Shown: in pieces, positions 9,970-21,560 of the stretch | Layout: each line of letters opens with the position of its first letter | How positions within the stretch are numbered: the stretch's first letter is position 1 | Assembly: GCF_027943255.1 (NCBI RefSeq) | Contig: NC_072892.1 | Coordinates: 158,970,792-159,034,791 of the forward strand | Direction of reading: 5' to 3' | DNA from: Anastrepha obliqua | Lineage: Eukaryota; Arthropoda; Insecta; Diptera; Tephritidae | DNA length: 64,000 nt | Notes under the pieces: generated by a model | Databases searched by the model: none | Seen by the model: only the letters and a program-made list of their open reading frames with translations | What the model was told of the DNA's origin: nothing | Program-made: the position numbers and the translations under genes

Positions 9970-10287
9970 AAAAAATAACAATAATTGGCGCGCACACCTC
10001 TGTTAGGTATTTCGTCGAGCTTCTACTCCTATTTGTGGCGTTATTCCACAAATGGAAGGACCTACAGTTTCAAGCCGACTCTGAACGGCAGATATTTTTT
10101 TTATGAGCAGCTTTTTAATGGCAGAAATACACTCGGAGGTTTGCCATTGCCTACCGAGGGGCGACCGATATTAGAAAAAACTCTTTCTTAATTTTGGTGT
10201 TTCACTGAGATTTGAACCTACGTTCTCTCGGTGAATTCCGAATGGTAGTCACGCACCAACCCATTCGGCTACGGCGGCCGCTTTACT
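9970..10287 (-). repeat. tRNA-derived SINE, near full length
   Basis: Read leftwards from 10287, the head GCCGCCGTAGCCGAATGGGT contains an A-box-like TAGCCGAATGGG. A B-box-like GGTTCAAATCTC lies about 50 bases on (near 10220). The two boxes form an internal RNA polymerase III promoter, as in tRNA genes. The tRNA-unrelated body (GGTAGGCAATGGCAAACCTC, CTTCCATTTGTGG) and the 3' end GTGCGCGCCAATTATTGTTA follow. Related pieces are at 9668, 14141, 20636/21415 and 63035. Confidence 0.75.
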
Positions 10288-11910
10288 TCATTGAATTTTA
10301 CTTAGCTATCAACGGCAAAGTCCTTCCTTGTGTCAACTCCCATCATTTAGAAGCACCTAACTAAGAAGCTAACTCCTATTTCACTTCATCGTTTCTCTGC
10401 AGAGCGAAGCTTTCTCCTCCGCTGCCACCATCAACGGATACCGTAAACAACGCTTTCATGGCTAGTGTATGTTTACATACATAGCTCCACTTTAGCTAGG
10501 GGAAGAGAAAATTTCCCAAAAACTCAAGAAACTTTAAAATATAGTGGAACAACCTAAAATGTGAAAGAGTCATCAAACTGACTGCTGTTGCATTCTACAC
10601 AAACAAAAAGTGAAGAAAACAAACTGATAAGCAACTTTACGCAGTCGATGTGATGATAAATTGATTGAGTTGACAAATTGTGCGTGCAACCAACGTAAAC
10701 AACATTTAGGCAATTCACTGAGGGCAATCAAAACAACAACAACAAAAAAAAACTCACACAAAAATCTAAATAGAAAAAAAACAACACAAAAATCGAAAGC
10801 AACAACAAAAACAAATATTTAGTAATATTCATGCCCATGCACGCTTGAAAGTTGAAAATTAAAAAAAAACAAATTTAACCAAGAAAATAAACTTATCAGA
10901 ACACTTTGCTTGTAATATCATTGACAATTGCGATAAGTAAACCACATAGTACAGCAAGAACGTGAAAAAAGCACGAAAACAACAACAACAATAGCAACAA
11001 CTACTACTACTACTGCGTTTATGAGCAAACGAATCAGCCAAATTTCATAGATAGTTTTGAGTTTCACGTTTGCGTGAAATAATCAGTGAATCAAGTTGAA
11101 GTGTCAATTTGACGACATGAACTTACGCAAACAATTCGAAAAAAATGCGCTTCACATACACACACACACACATTTCCAATTTTCTCCTTACGCTGCTTAC
11201 ATACCAACAAATTTTGAATGGCTTGGTTTTTTAATTTTAGATTTCATGTCTGATATGTTTCAAATTTTTGAGTCTCGCTGATATGTGACACTTCCATTGA
11301 GTGTTGTTGTTGTTTATGCTCATAAATGCGTCTTCTTGTCACTGTCATCGTGCTACCTGTTCTAATATTTAATTTGGTCTTAGCAATGCCAACTTTTGTT
11401 GCCGAGCCCCATACCTGCTTTTGGCTGGTTGGACTGCGAAGTTCGACCTGTACGCCTTGGAGTGTATCTGCACAGCTGGGCATTTGCTGCAGTAAACGAT
11501 AAGCTTTTCATATAAAATAATTAATTCTATTCATTCAAACAAACATACGAGTACATACATACATACATACACATGCACATTCACATTGACATAATCCAAT
11601 GTGGCTCTTTGATTGATTTGGATTAAAAGTTCTTGTGCTGATAAGTCGCCCGAATTGGGTAGCAATTGTTGCTCGTTTTTTTTGGTTTTTGGACATTCTG
11701 TCGATTTCAATGATTTTATGTGTGAACATGTCGTGGCATTTTATATGTTTAGAGCGAAATTAACTTACTTTGCGTTCCCTTTCTTAAGCGAATACCGAAG
11801 GCACTGCAAAATTTGTTGACTCATGAGAAAAGTGTGAAAAAAGTTAATAATAATTTGTGACAGATGTTTAATCTTTAATCTGTTTTATTGCCAAAACCAC
11901 TGCATAAATA
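10288..11910. other. Non-coding, CAA- and ACA-rich single-copy DNA
   Basis: Contains CAACAACAAC-type runs (10730-11010), a CACACACA tract near 11158 and an ATACATACATAC tract near 11553. A minus-strand open stretch at 11483-11244 is noted among the findings. Possibly upstream intron or regulatory DNA of the exon at 22964. Confidence 0.45.
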
Positions 11911-11914
11911 TGTA

Positions 11915-12640
11915 TCGGGTGTTTTTTTAGCTGCTTGAGAACTATCGATTACGATAACTGCGTTTTGACAGCTGAGAATAGGAAACTGTGTTGACACTTC
12001 TGTTCAGTAAGGCTTGGAAATTCATCATGAATCGTTCAACGTCAGAAGAATTCTTCCAAATTGTGGAAATTTACTTCGAAAAAAAAAATAAATAAATCTG
12101 TTCGCTAAGTCCACAGAGTGAAGAAGACACCAAATTGTCGATTCGTCGACCTTCTCAACTCTGCTCTTATTGGACTTTGTCCATCGGCTAAGTGGAAAAT
12201 TTAACGTAAAGATCTCGGCTTACGTATCTATAAAACGCAGTGAAAGTTTACTTTGAAAAAAATTAAATAAATAAATCTGTGCGCGAAGTTCACAGAGCTT
12301 TGGCGGCATTATTGGTACTAATTTCTGTCAAATTAAGGTGGGAGCTGCTGTTACTGTGAATGACGAGCGCTGCTATCGAGTGCTCACTCAATTTTTGTTC
12401 CCATAAAATTAATCAGCTAAACATCGACGAAATTAGATTCCAAGAAGGTGGCGCAACTTGCCACACAGCGCGCTTAGCAATCGATTTATTGCAATATTTA
12501 AGCCACCATTGACGCCAAACGGCCGGATTTTGTGGGAAAAAGTAGTCAAAAATTGTACTGATCAAATTGACTAAGTAAGTCGTAGCTGCGGCGGACATAT
12601 GACGTATATCACATTTGAAAAATAAATGCCGTGAAATTAG
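11915..12640 (+). pseudogene. mariner/Tc1-superfamily relic with 5' end and scattered transposase pieces
   Basis: The element starts CGGGTGTTTTTTTAGCTGCT; the copy at 32229 has the same start. At 12027 an ATG begins NRSTSEEFFQIVEIYFE, the transposase N-terminus. Later pieces show homology to the HTH linker, to the AVTVNDER segment (12346-12369), and to the C-terminal half (12413-12600, different frames; ending LWEKVVKNCTDQID). Frameshifts and deletions are numerous. The 3' non-coding part grades into the AT array at 12650. Confidence 0.65.
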
Positions 12641-12649
12641 CTACCAGGT

Positions 12650-13425
12650 CATAATGAAAAAATTCGAATGAAAAATTTATAATAAAAAAATTATAGTAAA
12701 AAAAATTATAATAAAAAAAATTATAGTCAAAAAATAAATTTTAATAAAAAAAAATATAGTAAAAAAATTATAGTAAAAAAAGTTATGGTACAAAAATTAT
12801 AGCAAAAAAATTATAAAACAAAAAAATTATAGTAAAAAAAATTATAATAACAAAAATATAGTAAAAAATGATAATAAAAAAAAATTAAAGTACAAAAATT
12901 ATAGCAAAAAAATTGTAAAACAAAAAAAATTATAGTACAAAAAATTATAATAACAAAAATATAGTAAAAAAATTATAATAAAAAAAAATTTTATAAAAGA
13001 AATTATAATAAAAAAAGTTATAGTAAAAAAAAATATAATAAAAAAATTTTTTAATAAAAAACGTATAATACAATAAAAAACAAGTATAGTAAAAAAAAAT
13101 TATAGTAAAAAAATAATAATAAAAAAAGTTATAGTAAAAAAAATATAATAAAAAAATATAGAAAAAAAGTTATATTATAATAAAAAACAATTATAGTCAA
13201 AGAAATTATAGTAAAAAATTATAAATATTATGAAATTATCTACTTGATTATAATAAAAAAATTATAATAAGAACAAATATAGCAAAAAAATTATAATAAA
13301 AAACAGTTGTAGTAAAAAATTATAATAAAAAAATTATAGTAAAAAAAAATTATAGTAAAAAGAATTATAGTAAAAAAATTATAATAAAAAAATTATATAT
13401 TAGTAAAAAATTTATAAAAATAAAT
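12650..13425. repeat. AT-rich tandem array, unit about 14-30 bases (TTATAGTAAAAAAA)
   Basis: About 50 irregular repeats of TTATAGTAAAAAAA and TTATAATAAAAAA. At 13225-13265 the array contains TATGAAATTATCTACTTGAT, resembling the adjacent mariner 3' UTR (GTGAAATTAGCTACCAGGTC, 12632-12651). The array therefore seems to have grown from the transposon's tail. Confidence 0.75.
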
Positions 13426-14140
13426 TCATTCACACAATATTTCTGATTTGTATTATGATTTTAAATTCTCAAGCTCTTAATAACCACGCGATATATATAC
13501 ATAAAAATTTAGCAAAATAAACAGTACACATACAAGCAGAATACGAGAAATTCGACAACACTTTATACAAGGTTTTCAAATAGCTTTAAAAAGTCAGAGA
13601 CTTAAGCTTTTCGCGTTTTTCCTTTAATTTCAATATCTTGTAGGAGTATTTGAAGATCAGTAAGCACTTTAAGATTAGATTAGATTCTCTCTGAGGTTTG
13701 CACTTCGACTTCATGGCCTTTTGTGCCCGCTACTCATCACAGTACCTTATCCAGACTCAGTTCCAATTCAATGCCTGTAAGGTCACTGTGATATAAAAAA
13801 AATCCATTATTTTTCTTATAACTCAATAAGCCTATTTATAAAAAGTTATTTCGCCTTCAATTTCAATTTCTAGTTCGTCTTCAAAAGAGTTGGCCAGCGT
13901 TTATTGAGAAAGAATTTTTATTTAAGTATTAATATTTTCTACTTCTTTATCCTGTATTAAGACTTTATTTGGATTAAGACTAAATAAATTAAGGCAATCT
14001 TCCACATCAACTTGAATTTGGCTCTGAATTGCTTTAGTAGCTTTGGAGAACTGAGCAACTGCTGATAGTGAAAGCTCCTCCTCCAACCGCTATTGTCGTT
14101 ATACATATAAATATAATTAACTCCTAAATCCCGTACTGGG
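13426..14140. other. Non-coding, no firm feature
   Basis: Mixed AT-rich DNA. The stretch 13690-13795 is less AT-rich and might be old LINE UTR, but nothing in the window supports that. Confidence 0.4.
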
Positions 14141-14343
14141 TATTTGAACCAGCTCCTACTCCTATTTGTGGTGTGCGTCTTGTTGTTGTTTCACAAATGG
14201 AGAGACCCATATTTTTATGCCGCCTCCGAACGATAAATGATTTTTTATGAGCAGCTTTTTCATGGCAAAAATACACTCGGGGGCTTGCCTTTGCCTGCGA
14301 AGGCGCGATAGCTAACAGAAAAAACTTTTTCTATCATAGAAAA
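14141..14343 (-). repeat. SINE copy lacking the tRNA-like head
   Basis: CTCCTACTCCTATTTGTGGT, then GCCGCCTCCGAACGATAAAT and ATGAGCAGCTTTTTCATGGC match the body of the SINE at 9970-10287 in the same orientation. The head with the A and B boxes is missing. Confidence 0.65.
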
Positions 14344-14435
14344 AACGGTGGCTATCGTCATTAAGAATGCCAGTTTTTCCTAAACCAGCTGTCCTCAAAC
14401 AATTTTCCACTGTCTTTGAAACAACAATAACAGAG

Positions 14436-14612
14436 CAACAACAACAGGCAGAGCTTGTAAGCTGTCTGCTTATGAGGAAACTAAAATGCCTTTGGTGGGG
14501 AAAAAGTATCCGCTCAAGAGAGAAAAATGTGAAAAGTCCCCAAGAATTTTTGTGTTATTAAATAAGTGTTCGCTTATGGGAAGCATCCGTTTAAGAGAGC
14601 TGTCCGTTAGGA
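14436..14612 (+). mobile_element. pogo-like element end with five subterminal repeats
   Basis: Degenerate units at 14463 (TGTCTGCTTATGAGGAAA), 14506 (GTATCCGCTCAAGAGAG), 14568 (GTGTTCGCTTATGGGAA), 14584 (GCATCCGTTTAAGAGAG) and 14601 (GTCCGTTAGGAGAGAGG) match the array at 723-1002. No transposase is attached. The array abuts the MITE fragment at 14613. Confidence 0.6.
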
Positions 14613-14740
14613 GAGAGGTGGCGCAAAATGAATCATTCAATTCTGTTTTTGAATAACTTTATTACTGAATAAAAAAATTAAATTTGGGTGATGGAAATTT
14701 TTATTTGGACCTTTACGCGCTTCATTGCATTAGCTTAAAA
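14613..14740 (+). mobile_element. CAAGGTGGCGC MITE, partial
   Basis: GAGGTGGCGCAAAATGAATC and ACCTTTACGCGCTTCATTGC correspond to the first half of the MITE at 17038-17254. The distal half is absent. Confidence 0.6.
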
Positions 14741-16145
14741 TTTATTTTTAATTTAATATAAGAAAATAAAGTTTTTTTAATAAACAATTTTCTGCATATT
14801 TGTTTTTTAATTCCCTATTCTTTTTTATAACTTTTTCATCAAATTTATCTTTGTATGCGTGGGAACTTAAAATTTATATTTGCATTTTTCGCATTTTTCT
14901 AATGGCCTATCAGCATGTTTTTTTTGTTTTTTGCTTTTCCTCTCGGCACTAATGACACTTGCGCATTTGGTCTTAATATACACACACACACATTCATATG
15001 TTTTTCATGCTTTGCACATTTCACATTGGCAGCTAAAAAATGATTAATTGCACAGCGTCGCATTTGCTGATTGCACCTGAATTCCTAAATGTAGCTATAC
15101 AATACTTCAGCACACACACACGCACATGCACCCTAACGCACATAGGCTTTACTTACTCAACTCGCGCCCTAATGTCTTTATGTTTGTACATTTTCCCAGC
15201 AGGTTAACTGAAATTTCAAGAATTTGCTCAATTAGAAAACATTTTCCTGTACTGCCTGCAGTGATTCCACAGTGACTGGCGAAGTGGTGGGCTCTTCTAC
15301 TCTTTCTTCTCGCAAACCTCAGCGAAAAGTACTTTTTAACACTACTACATATTTTGTTCTGCACAGTTGTATTGTATTTTGTGTCTGTCTTGTGTTTACC
15401 TTTTTGACCAGCTAATAAAATTGGTAACATTTTTTGTTTTTTTTTTGCTTTGCATGAATTCTTTGACATTTGCAAATTATGTAGACTAACTGCTTTTCCT
15501 CTTTATTTGTCAATTGTCACGCTGACTTGTTGTTTTATACTCATCAAATATTTAGATGCTATGCAGTTTATGTATGAATAACTCTGAGAGTACTCAGTAC
15601 TTTAACTGTGGTATTTTGTAAGTGTGTGCATGTGCGTGGGTAAGGTAAGGTTGTGGGAATTTTGAAGACGCCTGAGTGAGAGAAAGAGCAGAGTAGTAGT
15701 AGTTGGACAGATACCGTTTTAGTGCCTGTGTATTATATTGAATATATTTACGTGGTTCAGTGAAATATTTAAAGGCATTATTGTTCAAGTTTTCGTTAAA
15801 TTTGCGTTTTCAAGAAGCTGCTAATGCCTTAATTTAGCTACACCTGCAATTTTTATATGCCTTACTTAGTACTAAGCATTAATTTGCCCTAGTGACACAT
15901 ACACATCAGCAATTCGGCAACTTCCGAGCATTAGTGGACTTCGTTGATTTGCTTTTGAGTCTTTCTACTGTATGCGAAAATGGGATAATACTAATCAATC
16001 ATCCGTTCACATACGTGCTTACTAAGCGAATAGTTAAATCGCTTAGAGTTTTTGATAATCTTTGCAATCTAATACCTCATTTAGATACGAAATTCGTAGA
16101 TTAGCTTGATAGAGTAAATATTATGCATGATAAGGAGAATATATT
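14741..16145. other. Non-coding single-copy-looking DNA
   Basis: CA-rich microsatellite tracts (about 14980 and 15110) and short open frames on both strands without domains. No gene supported. Confidence 0.45.
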
Positions 16146-16149
16146 GGTT

Positions 16150-16345
16150 TGATGAAAAAGAAATTCATCATATTTATTTTTTATTTTTCACAAACGGCTT
16201 AAAACTGTCTAATGGTCAATCTTTAACTCCTGGGTGAAGCTACGAATACTAAAATGCTGGCCAACTTCGATTAATACTGTGATTTTATCGACATTTTCGT
16301 GAACATCAAAAATGCCTGAACAGAATCGATGAAGTATCGACACCA
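16150..16345 (-). pseudogene. mariner-like transposase HTH fragment
   Basis: On the minus strand, after a frame change, it reads FDVHENVDKITVLIEVGQHF and SIRSFTQELKIDH. This resembles the second helix-turn-helix of mariner transposases, where (V/T)I-AQEL-x-I precedes TVWNHL. Stops follow. No inverted ends identified. Confidence 0.45.
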
Positions 16346-16571
16346 TAAATACCTGGCCTGGCTTGCATTTTCGCCTTTATAAAAAAAAAACTAAAATATA
16401 CCGAATTTTCTTTTTCTTGACTTCCTCTGTTAACACCCTGTAACTCACAACTGAATGAGTGCGTTTATGCAATGTAAAGCTTACTTTAAAAACTCTCTGC
16501 TTTTCAAGAGCTGCCCGCAAGACTCATCATTAGCAGAACAACACAAATCAGAAGAGAAAATTGGGCAAATA

Positions 16572-17254
16572 CATGGTGGCGCAAAATTAATCAGCCAATT
16601 TGTTTTTGAATAACTTCTTTACAACAAAAAATAATAAAAAAAACAACAACAAAAAAATTAGAAATTAAAATGTAACTGTAAATAAATTAATAAATAAATA
16701 AATTCAAGATGGCACAAAATTAATCATCCAATCTTATTTTTGAATAACTAATTTGCAAAACAAAAAAAATTACAAAAAATAATAAAATAGAAATTAAAAT
16801 ATAGCCATAAATAAATTAATAAATATAACAAATAAATGCAAGGTGGCGCAAAATTAATCATCCAATTTTGTTTTTGAGTAACTTTTTATTTCAGTGTTCA
16901 GTAGTTGAGTGATGGAAATTTTATTTTGAGTTTTACGCGCTCCATTGCTTGCCTCTTCGTATACTGCAGCTGTCTGAGTCACAAGCGTCAAATATGACTA
17001 TAGCCATAAATAAATTAATAAATATAACAAATAAATTCAAGATGGCGTAAAATTAATCATCCAATTTTGTTTTTGAGTAACTTTTTATTTCAGTGTTCAG
17101 TAGTTGAGTGATGGAAATTTTATTTTGAATTTTACGCGCTCCATTGCTTGCCTCTTCGTATACTGCAGCTGTCTGAGTCACAAGCGTCAAATATGACTGA
17201 CGTACGACGGCATTTTCAAAGCTAATAAATCTTCCGATTTTTTGCGCCACCTTG
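16572..17254 (+). repeat. Tandem array of MITE ends, terminating in a complete 217-base MITE
   Basis: TIR starts at 16572, 16705, 16839 and 17038 (steps 133, 134 and 199). Each reads CAAGRTGGCGCAAAATTAAT with small changes. The repeats are separated by nearly identical ATAGCCATAAATAAATTAAT and AATATAACAAATAAA linkers. The final unit, 17038-17254, is complete: its right end GCGCCACCTTG is followed by TA (17255-17256). Array growth by unequal exchange is inferred. Confidence 0.75.
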
Positions 17255-17256
17255 TA

Positions 17257-18160
17257 TATGTATGTTTTAGCAAAGCCCGTGGACTGTTTGTAATTTAACT
17301 GTTTTTTCTTTAATATGATACTAGGGCAATTAATTTGCGCCATCTTTTGCTTACTGAAGAAAGACAAAAAAATTAAAATACTAAAAACCATTTGGCGCTT
17401 TCTGTAAAGCGATTGAGTAGAAAATTTGCCTAGATATTGAAAAAATATTTTTTTATTTTTTTTTATTAATCGTTTTTTTTTTTGTTTAGAGTTAGCGCGA
17501 AATTTTTAATTAAAAAATAGCTAAATCTTTTCACTGATCCTTTCTATATTTGAGAGCTTAGTTCTTAGCTTTATTTTCAGACTTTCATTGAGCCTGGATC
17601 TCCTGATTGATTCGTTTCGAAAGCATTGAAACTGTGTCGCTGTTATTGTAAAATATTATTTCATTTCACTTATTTGAAATTGATTTAATGAAAGGAAACA
17701 AAAAATTTAAAAAATTCAAGTTCCTCTAAACTAAAGTTTTACATACAAAAGAAACCCATCTAATGCGGCGGAAAAGTTAGGTAATTTAGTACAAAGTACT
17801 TATGCGACTTCTTGGCTTCAGAAGAATTACCTATGAACCGCACAAAATACGTTACACTGATACGAAGCATCCTGGTCTCAAATAATATCAGAATACAACA
17901 CAGTTCAGAATGCAGTTCATAGTAGCCAATTCATGCCTATACAGGTAACTTCGAAAATAATTCTTTTGCAGCAGTACTGACCCAAAATAAAGCAAAAAAA
18001 GTCACCTTGCTTTTAAGATTTGAAAATAGCTGCTTTGGAAAGTCAAGTCGATGTGTTGAGTTCTAGCAGTTAGAGGTTAACTGTTGGTAATCGGGAGTGC
18101 TGGGCAAGTAAAGTGAAAGAAATCGAGGCTATCGGCTGCCGATGTAGTAATGAAAAATAA
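17257..18160. other. Non-coding AT-rich DNA
   Basis: No feature recognised; open frames here are short and biased. Confidence 0.45.
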
Positions 18161-18161
18161 A

Positions 18162-18358
18162 AAAGTCAATCACTTATACAAAATTTTCGGAAGATGTTAT
18201 AATTTTTGCAAACGCCAAACATATTTAACTCTTGTGAACAAACAAGCAACGGATCGCAAATAAAGATGTCCATCACTAAAAATTATTATTTTTTTTGTTT
18301 TTTATTTAGTACTCTTTTACTTTCAAAAACAAGTGCGTGATTAATTTTGCGCCACCGT
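18162..18358 (-). mobile_element. CAAGGTGGCGC MITE copy
   Basis: Interior TCGGAAGATGTTATAATTTT and AAATAAAGATGTCCATCACT, and right end GATTAATTTTGCGCCACCGT, match the MITE family in the orientation opposite to 17038-17254. The left TIR is worn. Confidence 0.65.
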
Positions 18359-19160
18359 GTGTAATAATTATTCTCAATGCATAATTGCACTATCCACGAA
18401 ATGAGTCAGATTTCACATAGCAACAGCGGTCGCACTTAAATTAAATCGTATTTTGTGTAGGTGTGGACAGAGTCAAAACTCGCTCAACAGCTGGCCAAAT
18501 TAGATAGCATACTTCTCAGCGCTCCTTTAGTGACTACCGACGGCTTATTCAAACGCAGTCGCCCAAATTTATTTCTTTATTACTTCTAAATTATTGACAG
18601 GTGAAATTTATATTGAGCTCAGACGAAATATCTTGGGCGTGCGCTGCGTCAATGGAGAAGGAGAAAGCTGCATTGAAATTTATTTTAGTTTTTGAGTATT
18701 TATGTGTGTGTGTATTTCTCACTGCATTCGTATCCTAATTGGTTTTAATTGGTGGTGGTGGTGGCTTCTGCGTTTCATCGGCATTTGCGCATTTTTCTTC
18801 TTGTTGAGCTCATGACTGTTATTTTTTTGTTGTAGGGAAATTATATTACATTTGAGGTTAACTAATTTGCGGTCAATTGCTGGTGCAATGAAGTGAGACG
18901 AATTATTAAGAAGAAGTTAAGCGTTTCTTATGCATATCAGTGAATATCGATAGGGGCGCGTGGCAGTAAATGGAGCTGCCGATTTTTTGTAGGTTTTAAA
19001 CATTTAAATAAATCCATGTTGAGTTAAGTAGCAACGAATGGCAAGTGAATTTTTGTACTTTGAAGTTAGAAATATTAGAATTGTTTTAATTTTAAGTGTA
19101 TAAAGGGTGATAAATATAGAAATAATGAATTTTAAATTAAAATAAAACAACGAAAATTCA
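18359..19160. other. Non-coding, less AT-rich single-copy DNA
   Basis: Lacks recognisable elements. Composition is closer to functional fly non-coding DNA than to the surrounding repeats. Candidate regulatory sequence by exclusion only. Confidence 0.35.
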
Positions 19161-19164
19161 AATT

Positions 19165-19561
19165 GATTCATCTTTTGGTTCTACAGCTCTTTGTGAGCTT
19201 TGGCCTGCTGCACGTGGGACCTTCATACGTCTCGAACGCTTGCGACTTTTTTCCAGTTCGTTATACTAAGTTTCTTGATGTCGTCCTCTAGATCGTCGGT
19301 CCATCTTGTTCTCAGCCTTCCTTTTGCTTTAGTGTTGAACGCTCTGGCTTCTATGATTTTCTTCTGCGCCCTCGTACCGTCCATTCTTGTAATGAGACCC
19401 AGCCATTTTAACCGCTGCGCTTTGATGAAACGTATAACATTTTCGCCCTTTATCAGTAGATCTAGCTCGTCGTTCCATCTTATCCGCCACTCGCCGTGAT
19501 CTTTGATTGCTCCAAAAATTCTTCTGAGTACTTTTCGTTCGAAGGCTTGCAGTTTTGGCAA
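19165..19561 (-). pseudogene. RTE-like LINE, C-terminal end of polyprotein
   Basis: Minus frame 19561-19223 reads MPKLQAFERKVLRRIFGAIK, then WRIRWNDELDLLIKGENVIR and FIKAQRLKWLGLITRM. This is the conserved tail of RTE-like LINE ORF2 (FERK-x-LRRIFG; IKAQRLRWLGH). The partial copy at 41085-41225 matches its 3' portion, and 60370-60128 matches its N-terminal portion. The 5' reverse transcriptase is missing. Confidence 0.75.
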
Positions 19562-19574
19562 TCTTTATTCCTTT

Positions 19575-20405
19575 TGTATAGAACCATTCATGACATTTAT
19601 TTTCTAAAGAGAATCTCCTTCAAATGTTGGCCGCGACTGCGCCGTAATTCGGCCATCCATAAACATCAATTTTGAACGATACGCTGGAGAGCTTCTTCGG
19701 TCGGTATATCGAGAATAAATTTAGTTGGCTGAATGTTGGCTTTCAATGCCTCAATCGAAGCTGGCTTATTCACAAAGCATTTAGACTTTACATTCTTCTA
19801 CAAATAAAATTCCAAAGGTGTGATATTACACGATCTTGGAGGCCAATCTACCTGTCCGAGACGGGAGATAAATCGCTCAACGAAAGGACGATGCAGTGAA
19901 TCCATTCTTTCACGGGCTGCATTGCAGGTAGCGCTGCCTTGTTGGAACCTAATTTTGTGGAATTTACGGGCTTCAATTTCCGGCATTAAAAAGTTATTTG
20001 TCATGGCGCGATAGCGTTCACCATTCACTGTTACATTGGGGCCAGTCACGCCTTTGAAAAAAATATGGGCCGATAATTCCTCCAGCACATAGGCCGCACC
20101 AAACGGTTGTTTTCAATGGATATAATGGCTGTTTTGGTTCTTGAATAGCTTTGTCTTGCTCTTCAGCCCAAATGCGGAAAATTTGTTTAATAACGTAGCT
20201 ATTAAGTCAGAAATGGTCCTCATCGCTGAACAAAATTCGTCGATTTTCGTAATACAATTTAACGATTTGTAAACGCTGCTGAGGCGTAAGTCTTTCCATG
20301 ATGAAATGTCAATGAAGACTGAAAAAATTATGTATTTAGTTTGACAGTAGTCAAGCGTGATCTGTCAAAAAACCGCTATTGGAAAAAGTGCCTCCAATCT
20401 GATTA
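19575..20405 (-). pseudogene. mariner/Tc1-superfamily transposase relic (C-terminal half)
   Basis: Reading leftwards, traces at 20310-20100 correspond to the RIL-FSDE-HF and WCG-G-IIGPYFF regions, in broken frames. The open part 20088-19798 reads GPNVTVNGERYRAMTNNFLM, PEIEARKFHKIRFQQGSATC and RLGQVDWPPRSCNITPLEFY. The second catalytic Asp region, usually FQQDGATCHTA, is FQQGSATCNAA here, so the Asp is lost. The final Asp/Glu region SCDLTPLD has become SCNITPLE. A worn end may lie near 20380. Confidence 0.7.
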
Positions 20406-20635
20406 CTCTTTAGTGACCTTTGCTTTCTCGAATTCTTCCGTATGTTTTCAGTTTTCCTTACACCCAATGCCATAAATTCATGTACTAAGAAATTTGACGT
20501 AATTTGACATATTTATTCGGATAAATATATTTATCATGCTTTACTTTTTTTAACTTGCACTCACTTGAACAACTACAGTGGTTCACAAAATTGATCACAT
20601 TTTTGGAATGTGTTTTTGTTTTTGCTTGCTTTTTC

Positions 20636-21560
20636 AAATAGAAAAAGTTTTTTCTAATAGCGGTCCCCCTCGGCAGGCCATGGCAAATCTGTATTTATGG
20701 TAGTAGTCTGGTAACTTACAAGTTTTTTGAGGCCATGTTTGGGACATTTTTTGGAAGGGAAAATAAAATTCAATCAGTTTGATTTTCTGATATGTTATTA
20801 AAGGTATCGGAAGGTGTACAAAAAAAATTTTTTTTTTTTTTAATGTTTTGATACTATTTTTGTACACTGCAGCAAGCGGCAAAAAAAAGAGGTACAGTGG
20901 CTGGCCGGCGTGATTTCGTCACTTGTGGTCATCTGAAACAGAAAAAACAAATTGCTTATTAATCAGTGTGCTTGTCGTTCTGGCGGGTAGTAAGCTCAAA
21001 TGATTTTGACAAAAAATAACAAAATGGCGGACTTCGTAAGAAAATTGCCTTTTTTTTAAGTGGAAATCGGACTAAAAAATGGAAAGTTAGGGACGAAATA
21101 AATTAAATCTACTACCCGCCAGAACTATTGATGAGTAGAAAAACATATCTAAATTTCAGCTCAATCCGTTAGATAGAAAATTTGTTTTCACGACGGCCAT
21201 CCGGAAAAACGTTGTTTTGAGAAAAACGCGATTAAAGTTTTAGCAATTGAGCCGCGCAAGTACGAGCCGCTCTCATGTACATATGTGCTATAATTTCGTC
21301 AATATTTCGAATTTCGGTCTAAAATTTGTACGGTATGTTACCAATATATCGCACTTTCAAAATATGTAAAAAACCGAAATTCGTAATTTTCAAAATAAGT
21401 TACCAGACTACTCCTTATGCCATGAAAACGTTCTTCATAAAAAACCTCTTTGCCGTTCGAAAACGGTTTAAAACTGTAGATCCCTCCATTTGTGTAACAA
21501 CATAAGGAGGAGAGGGAGCTCGGTTAAGCCCCTAATAAAGGGTGTGAGCGCCAATTATAT
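20636..21560 (+). repeat. SINE split by a TIR element
   Basis: The left piece (20636-20699: AAAAAGTTTTTTCTAATAGC, CCCCTCGGCAGGCCATGGCA) and right piece (21415-21560: CCATGAAAACGTTCTTCATA, GTAGATCCCTCCATTTGTG, GTGTGAGCGCCAATTAT) are consecutive parts of the 9970-10287 SINE, in plus orientation. The tRNA-like head is missing. The element 20700-21414 lies between them. Confidence 0.7.
20700..21414. mobile_element. Non-autonomous TIR element nested in a SINE
   Basis: Inverted ends GTAGTAGTCTGGTAACTTA (left) and GGAGTAGTCTGGTAACTTA (right, inverted). TTATG flanks both sides (20695-20699 and 21415-21419), consistent with a TTAT or 5-base target duplication. A perfect 16-base inverted pair, GTTCTGGCGGGTAGTA at 20977-20992 and its complement at 21110-21125, lies inside. 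No transposase. The ends share GGAGTAGTCNG with the TTAW-flanked elements at 5899 and 24714, which suggests kinship. Confidence 0.7.

Noticed and set aside
10200..10287. Genuine tRNA gene
   Set aside because: A- and B-box-like motifs are present, but they are part of a dispersed SINE body and no cloverleaf with an acceptor stem was evident.
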